Below are positions 14,952-23,700 of a stretch of DNA of 64,000 bases, piece by piece. Source of the stretch: Stenotrophomonas africana. GTDB taxonomy: Bacteria; Pseudomonadota; Gammaproteobacteria; Xanthomonadales; Xanthomonadaceae. Positions within the stretch are counted from its first letter, which is position 1, and every line of letters starts with the position of its first letter. Below the pieces are notes generated by a model. That model saw only the letters and a program-made list of their open reading frames with translations. It was not told the DNA's origin and did not search any database. Both the position numbers and the translations under genes were made by a program. Location: contig NZ_JABEME010000003.1 of the NCBI RefSeq assembly GCF_013004645.1, forward strand, positions 124,001-188,000, written 5' to 3'.

Positions 14952-17492
14952 ATGCCCCAGCCATCTCTCCCGGAGCCCGCTTTGTCGCCCCTGACCTCCC
15001 CTTCCCCCGTCAGCCGGGAACTGATCCGCCTGGACGCGCGGGCACAGGACAAGACCGATGCCATCGCCCAGGTGGCCCAGATGCTGGTCGCTGCCGGCTG
15101 CGTGGCGCCGGGCTACGAGGCCAGCATGGGACGCCGCGAAGCGCTGGCGAACACCTTCCTCGGCCATGGCGTGGCGATCCCGCATGGGCTCGGCGAGGAC
15201 CGCCACCTGGTGCGCCGCGACGGCATTGCGGTGCTGCAGTTGCCGGAAGGCGTGGAATGGAACCCGGGCCAGGTCACCCGCCTGGTGGTTGGCATTGCCG
15301 CCCAGTCCGATACCCACATCACCCTGCTGCGCAGGCTGACCCGTCTGATCCAGGACGAGGCCGCGCTGCAGCGGTTGTTCACCACCCCCGATGCGAGCGA
15401 CATCGTCAATGCGCTCGCCAGTGATGTCGCAGCCTCTGTCGCTCACGTGGCGGTGGCGGACCTGGCCGAGCACTTCGACTGGTCCATCGCTTACCCCAGC
15501 GGACTGCACGCGCGCCCGGCCACGCGCTGGGCTGAGACGGCGCGGGGTTTCACGGCCCGGGCCCAGGTGCGCGCGGGCGATCAGGCGGCCGATGCCAAGA
15601 GTCTGGTGGCGCTGCTGCAGCTCGGGCTTCGCGAGGGCGATGCCGTGCGTGTTTCTGCCGAAGGCGCCGATGCCCCCGCATTGCTGGCTGCACTACGCAA
15701 GACCATGGACGGGCTGGTGGCGCAGGAAAAGGCCGATGCGGAGCGTGCAGCACAGCGAAAGGCGGCGCCGGTCGCGGGCTGGAATCCACCCGAAGCACAG
15801 GCTGCCATCGTTGGTATCGGCGCCAGCCCCGGGCTGGCCATCGGTCCGGTGCATGTACTGGCCAGCGCGCAGGCTGATGTTGCCGATCGCCCCGCCCCGC
15901 TCGGCGAGGGCGGCGCACGCCTGCAGGATGCACTCAGCCGCACCCGGCAACAGCTGGCGGCGCTGCAGGACGACACCCAGCGCCGGCTCGGCGCCTCGGA
16001 TGCAGCGATCTTCAAGGCCCACGCGGCCCTGCTGGACGACACCGACCTGATCACCCGCACCTGCCAGCTGATGGTCGAAGGCCATGGCGTCGCGTGGTCC
16101 TGGCACCAGGCCATCGAACAGATCGCCTCGGGCTTGGCGGCGCTGGGCAACCCGGTGCTGGCCGGCCGCGCTGCCGACCTGCGTGACGTTGGCCGCCGCG
16201 TACTGTCGCTGCTGGATCCTGCTGCCGCCGGTGATGGCCTGTCCGACCTGCCCGCGCACCCGTGCATCCTGCTCGCGGCCGACCTGTCGCCATCAGACAC
16301 GGCCCACCTGGATACCAACCGCGTGATTGGCCTGGCCACCGCGCAGGGCGGGCCGACCTCGCACACCGCCATCCTTTCGCGCACGCTCGGCCTGCCGGCG
16401 CTGGTTGCCGGTGGCGCCGAACTGCTGGCGATCCAGGCCGGCCGCGAGGCGATCATCGACGGCAGCAGCGGGCGGCTCTATCTGTCCCCTTCCGAGGCCG
16501 ATCTTGCTTCGGCACGCGCCTGGATCGCCGAGCAGCAGAAGATCCGCGCACGCGAAGCCGCTCAACGCGCGCAGCCGGCGCAGACCACCGATGGCCATCG
16601 CATCGACATCGGCGCCAACGTGAACCTGCCCGACCAGGTGCCGCTGGCGCTTGAGCAGGGTGCGGAAGGTGTTGGCCTGATGCGCACCGAGTTCCTGTTC
16701 CTCGAGCGTGGCAGCACGCCCAGCGAAGATGAGCAGTACGCCACCTATCTGGCCATGGCCAAGGCGCTCGACGGCCGTCCGTTGATCGTCCGCGCGCTCG
16801 ACATCGGCGGCGACAAGCAGGTGGCGCACCTGGAGCTGCCGCATGAGGAAAACCCGTTCCTGGGGGTGCGCGGCGCGCGCCTGCTGCTGCGCCGGCCGGA
16901 CCTGCTGGAGCCGCAGCTGCGTGCGCTGTACCGCGCGGCGAAAGACGGCGGACGCCTGTCCATCATGTTCCCGATGATCACCTCGGTGAGCGAGCTGGTC
17001 GCTCTGCGGGCCATCTGCGAGCGCCTGCGCGCCGAACTCGAGGCACCCGACGTTCCGATCGGCATCATGATCGAAGTGCCGGCCGCTGCCGCGCAGAGCG
17101 ATGTACTGGCCCGCCACGCTGACTTCTTCTCGATTGGTACCAACGACCTGACCCAGTACGTGCTGGCGATCGACCGCCAGAACCCGGAACTAGCGGCGGA
17201 GGCCGACAGCCTGCACCCGGCGGTGCTGCGCGCGATCCGCGCCACGGTCGATGGCGCACGCCTGCATGGGCGCTGGGTGGGTGTCTGTGGCGGACTGGCC
17301 GGCGATCCGTTCGGCGCACTGCTGCTGGCCGGCCTGGGCGTGGACGAACTGTCGATGACCCCGAACGACATCCCGGCCGTGAAGGCGCGGCTGCGTGGCA
17401 ACGCGCTGGCCGATCTGCGAACGCTGGCCGCGACGGCGCTGGACTGCGAAACCGCTGAGCAGGTGCGCGCCCTAGACGGAGCCCGCGCATGA
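14952..17492 (+). CDS. fruB: FruB, multiphosphoryl transfer protein EIIA-HPr-EI
   Basis: This 846-residue fusion carries phosphate from PEP to the fructose permease. Domains in order: EIIA-Fru (about 20-165, phospho-His78 in GVAIPHG), HPr (about 175-262, His186 in PSGLHARPA) and enzyme I (about 283-840, His471 in GGPTSHTAIL, with the PEP-binding GTNDLTQYVLAIDR near the end). All phospho-histidines are intact, so the phosphorelay is complete in one protein. The ATG at 14952 lies only three bases after the FruR operator and has no usual Shine-Dalgarno sequence; the frame is open further upstream through the promoter. ATGA links it to fruK. Confidence 0.95.
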   Translation: MPQPSLPEPALSPLTSPSPVSRELIRLDARAQDKTDAIAQVAQMLVAAGCVAPGYEASMGRREALANTFLGHGVAIPHGLGEDRHLVRRDGIAVLQLPEGVEWNPGQVTRLVVGIAAQSDTHITLLRRLTRLIQDEAALQRLFTTPDASDIVNALASDVAASVAHVAVADLAEHFDWSIAYPSGLHARPATRWAETARGFTARAQVRAGDQAADAKSLVALLQLGLREGDAVRVSAEGADAPALLAALRKTMDGLVAQEKADAERAAQRKAAPVAGWNPPEAQAAIVGIGASPGLAIGPVHVLASAQADVADRPAPLGEGGARLQDALSRTRQQLAALQDDTQRRLGASDAAIFKAHAALLDDTDLITRTCQLMVEGHGVAWSWHQAIEQIASGLAALGNPVLAGRAADLRDVGRRVLSLLDPAAAGDGLSDLPAHPCILLAADLSPSDTAHLDTNRVIGLATAQGGPTSHTAILSRTLGLPALVAGGAELLAIQAGREAIIDGSSGRLYLSPSEADLASARAWIAEQQKIRAREAAQRAQPAQTTDGHRIDIGANVNLPDQVPLALEQGAEGVGLMRTEFLFLERGSTPSEDEQYATYLAMAKALDGRPLIVRALDIGGDKQVAHLELPHEENPFLGVRGARLLLRRPDLLEPQLRALYRAAKDGGRLSIMFPMITSVSELVALRAICERLRAELEAPDVPIGIMIEVPAAAAQSDVLARHADFFSIGTNDLTQYVLAIDRQNPELAAEADSLHPAVLRAIRATVDGARLHGRWVGVCGGLAGDPFGALLLAGLGVDELSMTPNDIPAVKARLRGNALADLRTLAATALDCETAEQVRALDGARA

Positions 17493-18439
17493 ACGCCGTC
17501 ACCATCACCCTCAACCCGGCGATCGACCAGACCGTGCGCCTGGCGCGCCTGCACCCGGGCCAGGTGCACCGCGCCCGCAGCAGCCACGACGATGCGGGTG
17601 GAAAGGGCATCAACGTTGCCGCCTGCCTGGCCGACTGGGGGGTGCTGACAACGGCTCTGGGCGTGCTCGGCGACGGCAACGACGGCGTGTTCCGTGCGCT
17701 GTTCTCGGCGCGTGGCATCGCCGACGGTTGCCTGCGTGTTCCGGGCTGCACCCGCACCAACATCAAGCTGGTCGAAGAGGATGGCGGCGAGACCACCGAC
17801 ATCAACCTGCCCGGGCTGGCACTCGGCAACGCCGACCTGGACGCGGTGTCGCGCCGGCTCGCCGCCCTGCTGCAGCCGAACCTGCCGGTGGTGCTGTCCG
17901 GCAGCCTGCCGTCCGGGCTGCCGGCCGACGCATGGGCGCGCTTGCAGGCACAGGCCGGCGCCGCCGGTGCGCGCGTGCTGCTGGACACCAGCGGCGACGC
18001 ACTTGTGGCTGCATTGAGCGGCGCACAAGGCGCACTGCCCTACGCGGTCAAGCCCAATCGCCACGAACTGGAGGCCTGGACCGGCACGCCGTTGCCGGAT
18101 CGAAACGCCATGCAGGCGGCGGGCGTGGCCCTGGTCGAACGCGGGATCGCGCTCGTAGCGATCTCGATGGGCATCGACGGCGCGCTGTTCATTGATCGCG
18201 GCGGCGCGCTGGTCGCGCGACCAGCGCATTTGGCGCAGGGCAGTACGGTCGGTGCAGGCGACGCCATGGTAGCCGGTATCGCTGCCGCACTGCTGGAGCC
18301 CTCCTTCGATCTGGCCGGCTGTGCGCGATTGGCCACGGCGTTCTCGATGAGCCGCCTGGAAAGCGATGACGCGCGACGGCTGGATCCGGCGCAGGTGCGC
18401 CAGTGGACCGGCGACGTATTGATCGAGCGGTTGGATTGA
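17489..18439 (+). CDS. fruK: FruK, 1-phosphofructokinase
   Basis: The 316-residue PfkB-family kinase converts fructose 1-phosphate, the product of FruA, to fructose 1,6-bisphosphate. The N-terminal substrate motif (NPAIDQTV, then [15 protein letters not shown]) and the C-terminal anion hole with catalytic base Asp258 in [15 protein letters not shown] are present. The start overlaps the fruB stop as ATGA, implying coupled translation. The gap to fruA is 85 bases and holds a strong hairpin, unlike the tight fruB-fruK junction. Confidence 0.95.
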   Translation: MNAVTITLNPAIDQTVRLARLHPGQVHRARSSHDDAGGKGINVAACLADWGVLTTALGVLGDGNDGVFRALFSARGIADGCLRVPGCTRTNIKLVEEDGGETTDINLPGLALGNADLDAVSRRLAALLQPNLPVVLSGSLPSGLPADAWARLQAQAGAAGARVLLDTSGDALVAALSGAQGALPYAVKPNRHELEAWTGTPLPDRNAMQAAGVALVERGIALVAISMGIDGALFIDRGGALVARPAHLAQGSTVGAGDAMVAGIAAALLEPSFDLAGCARLATAFSMSRLESDDARRLDPAQVRQWTGDVLIERLD

Positions 18440-18444
18440 GAGAC

Positions 18445-18493
18445 TGCAGGAGGCGCTGTTGCTGGCTTCGAGCAGCGCACAGTGCCTCCTGCA
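18445..18493 (+). promoter_or_regulatory. Intercistronic stem-loop between fruK and fruA
   Basis: TGCAGGAGGC (18445-18454) and GCCTCCTGCA (18484-18493) pair perfectly. Inside, GTTGCT pairs with AGCAGC, giving a long bulged hairpin. There is no T-run after it, so a mRNA stabiliser, processing site or partial attenuator is more likely than a full terminator. Confidence 0.7.
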
Positions 18494-18524
18494 CGGACGA
18501 ACCCGAAGCATTCCAGGAGTTCCC

Positions 18525-20219
18525 ATGCAAGTTTCCACCGTAGTCATCGCCGCAGGCGATCGCAGCATCGAAGCGGTTCTCGCCGCCGAAGCGCTACGCC
18601 GCGCCGCCCGCCAGCGCGGGCTCGAGCTGATGATCGAAATCCGCAGCGATCAGGGCGTGACCGGCGCGCTGCCCGCCGCAGATGCTTCCGCCGCGACACA
18701 GCTGCTGCTTGTGGGTGACGGCGAGGCGGATAGCTCCCGCTTCGGCAACGCCCAGATCGTGCGCGCGAGCCTCGGCGAAGTACTGGACGATCCACTTGCA
18801 GCGCTGGCACCGTTGGCGGCCGCAACCACGGCAGGCACCGGCAAGCACATCGTCGCCGTCACCTCCTGCCCGACCGGCATCGCCCACACGTTCATGGCGG
18901 CCGAAGGCCTGCAGCAGGCGGCCAAGGCGTTGGGATACGCGATCCGGGTGGAAACCCAAGGCTCGGTGGGCGCGCAGGACGCGTTGAGCGACGAGGAAAT
19001 CGCGGCCGCCGATCTGGTGCTGATTGCCGCCGATCGTGAAGTCGATCTGTCGCGCTTCGCTGGCAAGCGCCTGTTCAAGAGCGGCACCAAGCCGGCGATC
19101 AACGACGGCCAGAACCTGATCCGCAAGGCACTGGCCGAGGCCGGCGTGCAGGCGGGCACCGCGACTCCGGGCCGCACGGCCGAGAAAACCAGGGCCACCG
19201 GTCCCTACAAGCACCTGATGACCGGCGTGTCGTTCATGCTGCCGTTCGTCACTGCCGGTGGCCTGCTGATCGCACTGGCGTTCGCACTCGGCGGCATCTA
19301 TGCCTTCGATGACGCGCACAAGGGAACGCTGGCGTGGTCGCTGTTCCAGATCGGCGCCAAGTCCGGCTTCATGTTGATGGTGCCGGCGCTGGCCGGTTAC
19401 ATCGCCTACTCCATCGCCGACCGGCCCGGCATCGCGCCCGGCATGATCGGTGGACTGGTTGCGGTCAACATGGATGCAGGCTTCATCGGCGGCATCCTCG
19501 CCGGCTTCATCGCTGGCTACGGCGTGCATTGGATCAACCGTGCGCTGCGGCTGCCGCGCAGCCTGGAAGGCCTCAAGCCGGTGCTGATCCTGCCAGTGCT
19601 GGGCACACTGCTGGTCGGCCTGTTGATGATGTACGTGATCGGTACGCCGGTCGCCGGGCTGCTGGCGTGGCTGACCGACTGGCTGCGCGGCATGCAGGGC
19701 AGCAGCGCGATCCTGCTCGGCCTGTTGTTGGGTGGAATGATGGCAGTGGACATGGGTGGGCCAGTCAACAAGGCTTCCTATGCCTTCTCCACCGCATTGA
19801 TCTCCAGCCAGGTCTATACGCCGATGGCGGCGACGATGATCGGCGGCATGACGCCGCCACTGGGTATCGCGCTGGCGACATGGCTGTTCAGCAACCGCTT
19901 CACCGCCGAGGAGCGCGGCACCGCCGGTGCCGCAGGCGTGCTTGGCCTCAGTTTTGTCACTGAAGGTGCGATCCCTTACGCCGCACGCGATCCGCTGCGC
20001 ACCATTCCGGCGCTGATCCTTGGTTCTGCGGTGGCCGGTGCGATTTCGATGGCAGCTGGTGTTGAGCTGAAGGTACCGCACGGCGGTGTGTTCGTGCTGC
20101 CGATCCCGAACGCGGTCACCCACCTTGGCATCTACCTGCTGGCGCTGGTGGCCGGCGTGGCTGTCACCGCGGTTGCGCTGCGCGTCCTCAAGAAGCCGGT
20201 CACGGCTCCCGCCCTGTAA
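18525..20219 (+). CDS. fruA: FruA, fructose PTS permease EIIB'BC
   Basis: The 564-residue permease imports fructose as fructose 1-phosphate. It has a degenerate N-terminal EIIB' domain (1-100) without the active Cys, an active EIIB (about 107-205) with phospho-Cys115 in [20 protein letters not shown], and an EIIC membrane domain (about 225-560) with eight to ten helices, including [13 protein letters not shown] and the [10 protein letters not shown] loop. An AGGAG lies before the ATG at 18525. The longer frame from 18459 covers the upstream hairpin and is unlikely. Its EIIA and HPr partners are fused in FruB. Confidence 0.95.
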   Translation: MQVSTVVIAAGDRSIEAVLAAEALRRAARQRGLELMIEIRSDQGVTGALPAADASAATQLLLVGDGEADSSRFGNAQIVRASLGEVLDDPLAALAPLAAATTAGTGKHIVAVTSCPTGIAHTFMAAEGLQQAAKALGYAIRVETQGSVGAQDALSDEEIAAADLVLIAADREVDLSRFAGKRLFKSGTKPAINDGQNLIRKALAEAGVQAGTATPGRTAEKTRATGPYKHLMTGVSFMLPFVTAGGLLIALAFALGGIYAFDDAHKGTLAWSLFQIGAKSGFMLMVPALAGYIAYSIADRPGIAPGMIGGLVAVNMDAGFIGGILAGFIAGYGVHWINRALRLPRSLEGLKPVLILPVLGTLLVGLLMMYVIGTPVAGLLAWLTDWLRGMQGSSAILLGLLLGGMMAVDMGGPVNKASYAFSTALISSQVYTPMAATMIGGMTPPLGIALATWLFSNRFTAEERGTAGAAGVLGLSFVTEGAIPYAARDPLRTIPALILGSAVAGAISMAAGVELKVPHGGVFVLPIPNAVTHLGIYLLALVAGVAVTAVALRVLKKPVTAPAL

Positions 20220-20233
20220 AAGGAATCTCGCCC

Positions 20234-21487
20234 ATGACCTCGCCTTCCCGCCGCCTGTTGCCGGTGACGATCCTGCTGGCCCTGCCGACTGTGGCCGCAG
20301 CCACCGACGCGAGCGAGGTCTTCATCCCAAAGCTGGCGTACACCGGCGAAGCGGCTGCCACGCTCGACGGCGGCAAGCGCAGCGGCACGGCGTATGCCGG
20401 CCAGTTGATGTTCGGCGCCGATGTGGACCTGGACGCTGCGTTTGGCTGGCGAGGTGCAACGATCAAGGCCTACGGCATCAACCGCCACGGCACCAATCTC
20501 GCCAACAGCAGCACGGGCAACAGCACCTCGGTGCAGGAAATCTACGGCGGCCAGGGCACGCGCCTGGCCAATCTGACGCTCGAGCAGAAACTGCTGAACG
20601 ACCGACTGGTGCTGGAAGCCGGGCGCAGCGTCGCCAACATCCATCATCTCGGTTCGGAGCTGTGCCAGTACTTCCAGGGCAACTCGGCCTGCGGCAACCC
20701 GACCTATGTGTTCCGCACCAGCAGTTTCACCTGGTGGCCGGTATCGAGCTGGATGGCCGATGCCACGGTCTGGGTGACGCCGGATGTCTACGTTCGCGTC
20801 GGCGCGTACCAGGTCGACCCGAGCCAGGCCGAGGACGGCCAGCACGGCCTGAAATGGAGTACGAACCAGGCCACCGGGTGGATCGTGCCGTACACGATCG
20901 GCTGGCGCAGCCCTGCGTCGGCGCGCCTGAAAGCCAAGTACGAGCTCGGTGGCTGGCAGGACAACTCGACCTATCGCGACCCGCTGCGCGATGCCAACGG
21001 CATTCCCGCGCTGCTCAGTGGCCAGGAGTACGCAGGACGTCACGGTCGCTCCGGCGCGTTCGCCCGCTTCGAACAGCAGCTCACCAGTGATGGTGCCGGC
21101 CGTGGCCTGACCCTGTTCGGTGCGGCGCTCAAGGGCACCTCCGGCCAGTTGATCGAGGATCACTTCCTGCAGGCCGGCCTGGTGCAGAAAGGCACGTTCG
21201 CAAGCCGACCGCAGGACAGCATCGCCTTCGTGGTGACCCAGCAGAAGTACAGCGGCATCGCGCTGGAAAACCTGCGCCTTGCCCGTGCCGCAGCGGGTGG
21301 CAGCGGCACCCCGCACGGGAGCCAGGTGATGATGGAGTTGAGCTATGGGATCCAGGTCACCCCGCAGCTGCGGATTGCACCGAACCTGCACTACATCGTA
21401 CATCCGGACCAGTTCAACGAACCCGCACGCCAGCATGATCTGCCGAATGCGCTGATTGCCGGCCTGCGGGTCGATTGGAGTCTGTAG
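20234..21487 (+). CDS. oprB: OprB-family carbohydrate-selective porin
   Basis: This 417-residue outer-membrane protein has a signal peptide ending near VAAA (residue 22) and the alternating aromatic strands of a beta barrel. It matches the OprB family, with early YTGEAAATLDGG, SVQEIYGGQGTRLANLTLEQKLL and the conserved C-terminal PNLHYIVHPDQFNEP. It ends with a terminal aromatic-rich strand LRVDWSL. It starts 14 bases after fruA and is surely the last gene of the fructose operon, letting the sugar through the outer membrane. Ligand choice, probably fructose, comes from context. Confidence 0.93.
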   Translation: MTSPSRRLLPVTILLALPTVAAATDASEVFIPKLAYTGEAAATLDGGKRSGTAYAGQLMFGADVDLDAAFGWRGATIKAYGINRHGTNLANSSTGNSTSVQEIYGGQGTRLANLTLEQKLLNDRLVLEAGRSVANIHHLGSELCQYFQGNSACGNPTYVFRTSSFTWWPVSSWMADATVWVTPDVYVRVGAYQVDPSQAEDGQHGLKWSTNQATGWIVPYTIGWRSPASARLKAKYELGGWQDNSTYRDPLRDANGIPALLSGQEYAGRHGRSGAFARFEQQLTSDGAGRGLTLFGAALKGTSGQLIEDHFLQAGLVQKGTFASRPQDSIAFVVTQQKYSGIALENLRLARAAAGGSGTPHGSQVMMELSYGIQVTPQLRIAPNLHYIVHPDQFNEPARQHDLPNALIAGLRVDWSL

Positions 21488-21529
21488 GAGAGTCCGTTTT
21501 CGTCCGCGCGATTATCGATCAACGGCTCA

Positions 21530-22459
21530 TCAGGTCCCGGAGTTGGCTTTCAGCCAGTCGTCGACGCCCTCCAGTTTCGCGCCGACGCTGGCATTGAACG
21601 TCCCGTCCAGGCTCCAGGAGACGCCCCTGCCCTGGGCGAAGGCGGCACGGTACTTCCTGATCATGTTTGATGGGTCACCGGCAAGCTCCTCCATCAGCTG
21701 GGGAACGCTCCACACGATCAGCTTGAACGGAACACCGAAGTGTTCCTCAAGGATTGCGGGCAGCTCCTCGTAACGGAGCGTGTCTCCCGCAAGATAGACG
21801 ATCTCGTTTCGAAGGGGGGGCGAGTGGAAGACGATCTGTGCAGTCATTGCACCGATGTCCTCCGGTGTGGTCAGCGTAACTGCATTGGAGGCAGTTCCAA
21901 GTGCATTGACCTTTCTGCCGGGAAGATCGATGACGCCAAACTCCGGCTCGAAGAGGTAGCTGGTGAACATGCCGGTGGAAATGACCACCCAGTCCATTTC
22001 GGCCTGCGAGCGGAGATAGTCGCGTACATCCAGCTGGGCGTCGAAAAGATCCTGCGGCCCGCCGCGTCCGATGGCGTCAAAGTCGACCCCGAATTGCCAA
22101 GGGAAGTACCTGGGAATGCCCGACTTCACGGCGGCGCGCGCTACCTTCATGGGAGTGTCGCGGCCGGCAGCGTAGCCGGTGCAGCCGATGACCGTGTCAT
22201 AACCGGAAAACAGATCAGCCAGCTCATCGACCGTGGCAGTGACCAGGTCGCCAGGAACGAGGGCCACTCCCAGCGAGCGGATCTGGTCAATGACCGTACG
22301 CTTGTCCGGTAGCGTGGAATCAATCGACGCAGGCCTCAGCATGACGCTGATGCTTGCGTCATGCACGACCGCGAGCCGGGCCAGGTTGCGGATGACGGGC
22401 ATTCCGAGTTCGCCGGCGCCCAGCACCAGGATTGAGCGGGAAACAATCGGGGGAGACAT
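21530..22459 (-). CDS. NmrA/isoflavone reductase-like NAD(P)-binding protein
   Basis: The 309-residue protein begins with a Rossmann strand and loop, SILVLGAGELGMPVIRNLAR, and continues with the atypical SDR layout of NmrA-like and isoflavone reductase-like proteins (VIGCTGYAAG, RYFPWQFGVDFD). Members act as redox sensors or reductases. Start choice is between ATG at 22459, with GGTGG upstream, and ATG at 22471. It is divergent from an HxlR-type regulator with about 75 bases between them, the classic layout of a regulated reductase and its sensor. The substrate is unknown. Confidence 0.87.
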   Translation of the reverse strand: MSPPIVSRSILVLGAGELGMPVIRNLARLAVVHDASISVMLRPASIDSTLPDKRTVIDQIRSLGVALVPGDLVTATVDELADLFSGYDTVIGCTGYAAGRDTPMKVARAAVKSGIPRYFPWQFGVDFDAIGRGGPQDLFDAQLDVRDYLRSQAEMDWVVISTGMFTSYLFEPEFGVIDLPGRKVNALGTASNAVTLTTPEDIGAMTAQIVFHSPPLRNEIVYLAGDTLRYEELPAILEEHFGVPFKLIVWSVPQLMEELAGDPSNMIRKYRAAFAQGRGVSWSLDGTFNASVGAKLEGVDDWLKANSGT

Positions 22460-22533
22460 TGAAACCACCATCTGTGTGTACGATGGCGGTGATTCTGCGC
22501 CCCTCCCTCGTTGCCACGTAAGAAGGCACACCG

Positions 22534-22968
22534 ATGATACCGACCGCGCCGTTCATGAGCTCCGATGAGCTTCTGCGACATTCACAATCGATATGCGACG
22601 GCATGAGCGCGGACGACGACGGTCTGCGCCGCGAGGTGCTCGCGCATGCCGGCAGCCGCTGGTCGCTGGGCATCATTCACGCCCTGGGGGTCTACGGAAC
22701 ACTGCGTCACGCCGATGTGGCGCGGCGGATGAAAGGAATCACGCAGCGCATGCTGACGCGTACCCTGCGTCAGCTTGAAAGGGACGGACTGATCCATAGG
22801 CAGGATTTCCGTGAGGTTCCGCCGCGCGTGGAGTACACCATCACTCCGCTGGGCAGGGAGCTGCTGGTTCTTATGATCCCGATGTGGACCTGGGTCGTGG
22901 GACACGCCGAGGAATTCCGGCGCTGCCGGGAAAAATTCGATGCGCATCAAGGCTCTCCCCCTGGCTAA
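22534..22968 (+). CDS. HxlR-family winged-helix regulator
   Basis: The 144-residue protein has the HxlR domain: SRWSLGIIHALG, then LRHADVARRMKGITQRMLTRTLRQLERDGLI and the wing HRQDFREVPPRVEYTITPLGREL. A single Cys21 lies before the helix-turn-helix, at a place where redox-sensing members carry their reactive Cys. It probably regulates the divergent NmrA-like gene, sensing an electrophile or aldehyde. The first ATG at 22534 could be replaced by ATG at 22555. Confidence 0.9.
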   Translation: MIPTAPFMSSDELLRHSQSICDGMSADDDGLRREVLAHAGSRWSLGIIHALGVYGTLRHADVARRMKGITQRMLTRTLRQLERDGLIHRQDFREVPPRVEYTITPLGRELLVLMIPMWTWVVGHAEEFRRCREKFDAHQGSPPG

Positions 22969-23015
22969 CCAGGCCTGCAATCGGTGCATCCAAGCGCGTC
23001 CGCCAGCCGTATGTA

Positions 23016-23040
23016 GGATGCCCGCGCTGTGCGGGCATCC
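23016..23040 (+). terminator. Perfect hairpin between HxlR and fasciclin genes
   Basis: GGATGCCCGC and GCGGGCATCC pair across GCTGT, 47 bases after the HxlR stop and 16 bases before the fasciclin start. No T-run follows, so it may act as terminator for hxlR or as a leader structure for the fasciclin mRNA. Confidence 0.55.
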
Positions 23041-23056
23041 CATCGAGGAACGCACC

Positions 23057-23617
23057 GTGAACGCTCTTCAGCGCATCGCCGCCGCAGTCAGCTTCGCCGT
23101 ACTCGTCTCAGCCGCTTCCGCCAGCTTCGCCGCAGATCCCGTAATGGTTGGCGGGGCCGAGATGTACCCGACCAGGACCATCGTTGAGAACGCCGTGAAC
23201 TCCAGGGATCACACCACTCTGGTGGCAGCGGTCAAGGCCGCAGGCCTGGTCGAGACCCTCAATGGCGCCGGTCCCTTTACCGTCTTTGCGCCCACCAATG
23301 CGGCCTTCAACAAGCTTCCAGCAGGTACGGTCGACACACTGGTGAAGCCTGAAAACAAGGCGCAGCTCACCCGGATCCTCACCTACCACGTGGTCCCAGG
23401 ACGCTTCAGTTCCGCCCAGCTCCTGGCCGATGCCAGGAAGCACGGTGGAAAAGCCACGCTGAAGACAGTGCAAGGCGAGCCGCTTACCGTGGCGCTTCAC
23501 GACGGCACGTTGTGGGTGATCGACGCCAAGGGTGGCAAAGCGGGCATCAGCATCGCCGACGTCAACCAATCCAACGGCGTCATCCACGTTGTCGATACCG
23601 TGCTGATGCCGAAGTAG
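23057..23617 (+). CDS. Secreted fasciclin (FAS1) domain protein
   Basis: The 186-residue protein starts with GTG after GAGGAAC. A signal peptide (FAVLVSAASASFAAD) is cut near residue 25. One FAS1 domain follows, with the H1 motif FTVFAPTNAAFNKLP and the H2 region LTYHVVPGRFSS, ending with GVIHVVDTVLMPK. FAS1 domains mediate adhesion or bind small ligands in the periplasm or at the surface. Single-domain secreted FAS1 proteins are common in xanthomonads and their role is unclear. A longer frame from 22940 overlaps the HxlR gene and does not encode a signal peptide at its start. Confidence 0.9.
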   Translation: MNALQRIAAAVSFAVLVSAASASFAADPVMVGGAEMYPTRTIVENAVNSRDHTTLVAAVKAAGLVETLNGAGPFTVFAPTNAAFNKLPAGTVDTLVKPENKAQLTRILTYHVVPGRFSSAQLLADARKHGGKATLKTVQGEPLTVALHDGTLWVIDAKGGKAGISIADVNQSNGVIHVVDTVLMPK

Positions 23618-23669
23618 TGGCGCGCCCTGCCAGATCTGCCACGCCGGCCAGCAGCACGAAGTAGCGGAC

Positions 23670-23697
23670 GAGGATCCGGGCGCAGGCCCGGCTCCTC
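23670..23697. terminator. Bidirectional hairpin between convergent genes
   Basis: GAGGATCCGGGC pairs with GCCCGGCTCCTC (one mismatch) between the fasciclin stop and the serine hydrolase stop. Its position between convergent genes suggests a shared terminator. Confidence 0.55.
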
Positions 23698-23700
23698 CGT

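Noticed and set aside
16745..18568. Minus-strand frame of 607 codons under fruB and fruK
   Set aside because: It covers parts of two certain genes on the other strand and its translation is Ser/Arg/Ala-rich without any domain.
18594..20123. Minus-strand frame of 509 codons under fruA
   Set aside because: Antisense shadow of the EII permease with Gln/His/Arg-rich sequence and no recognisable motif.
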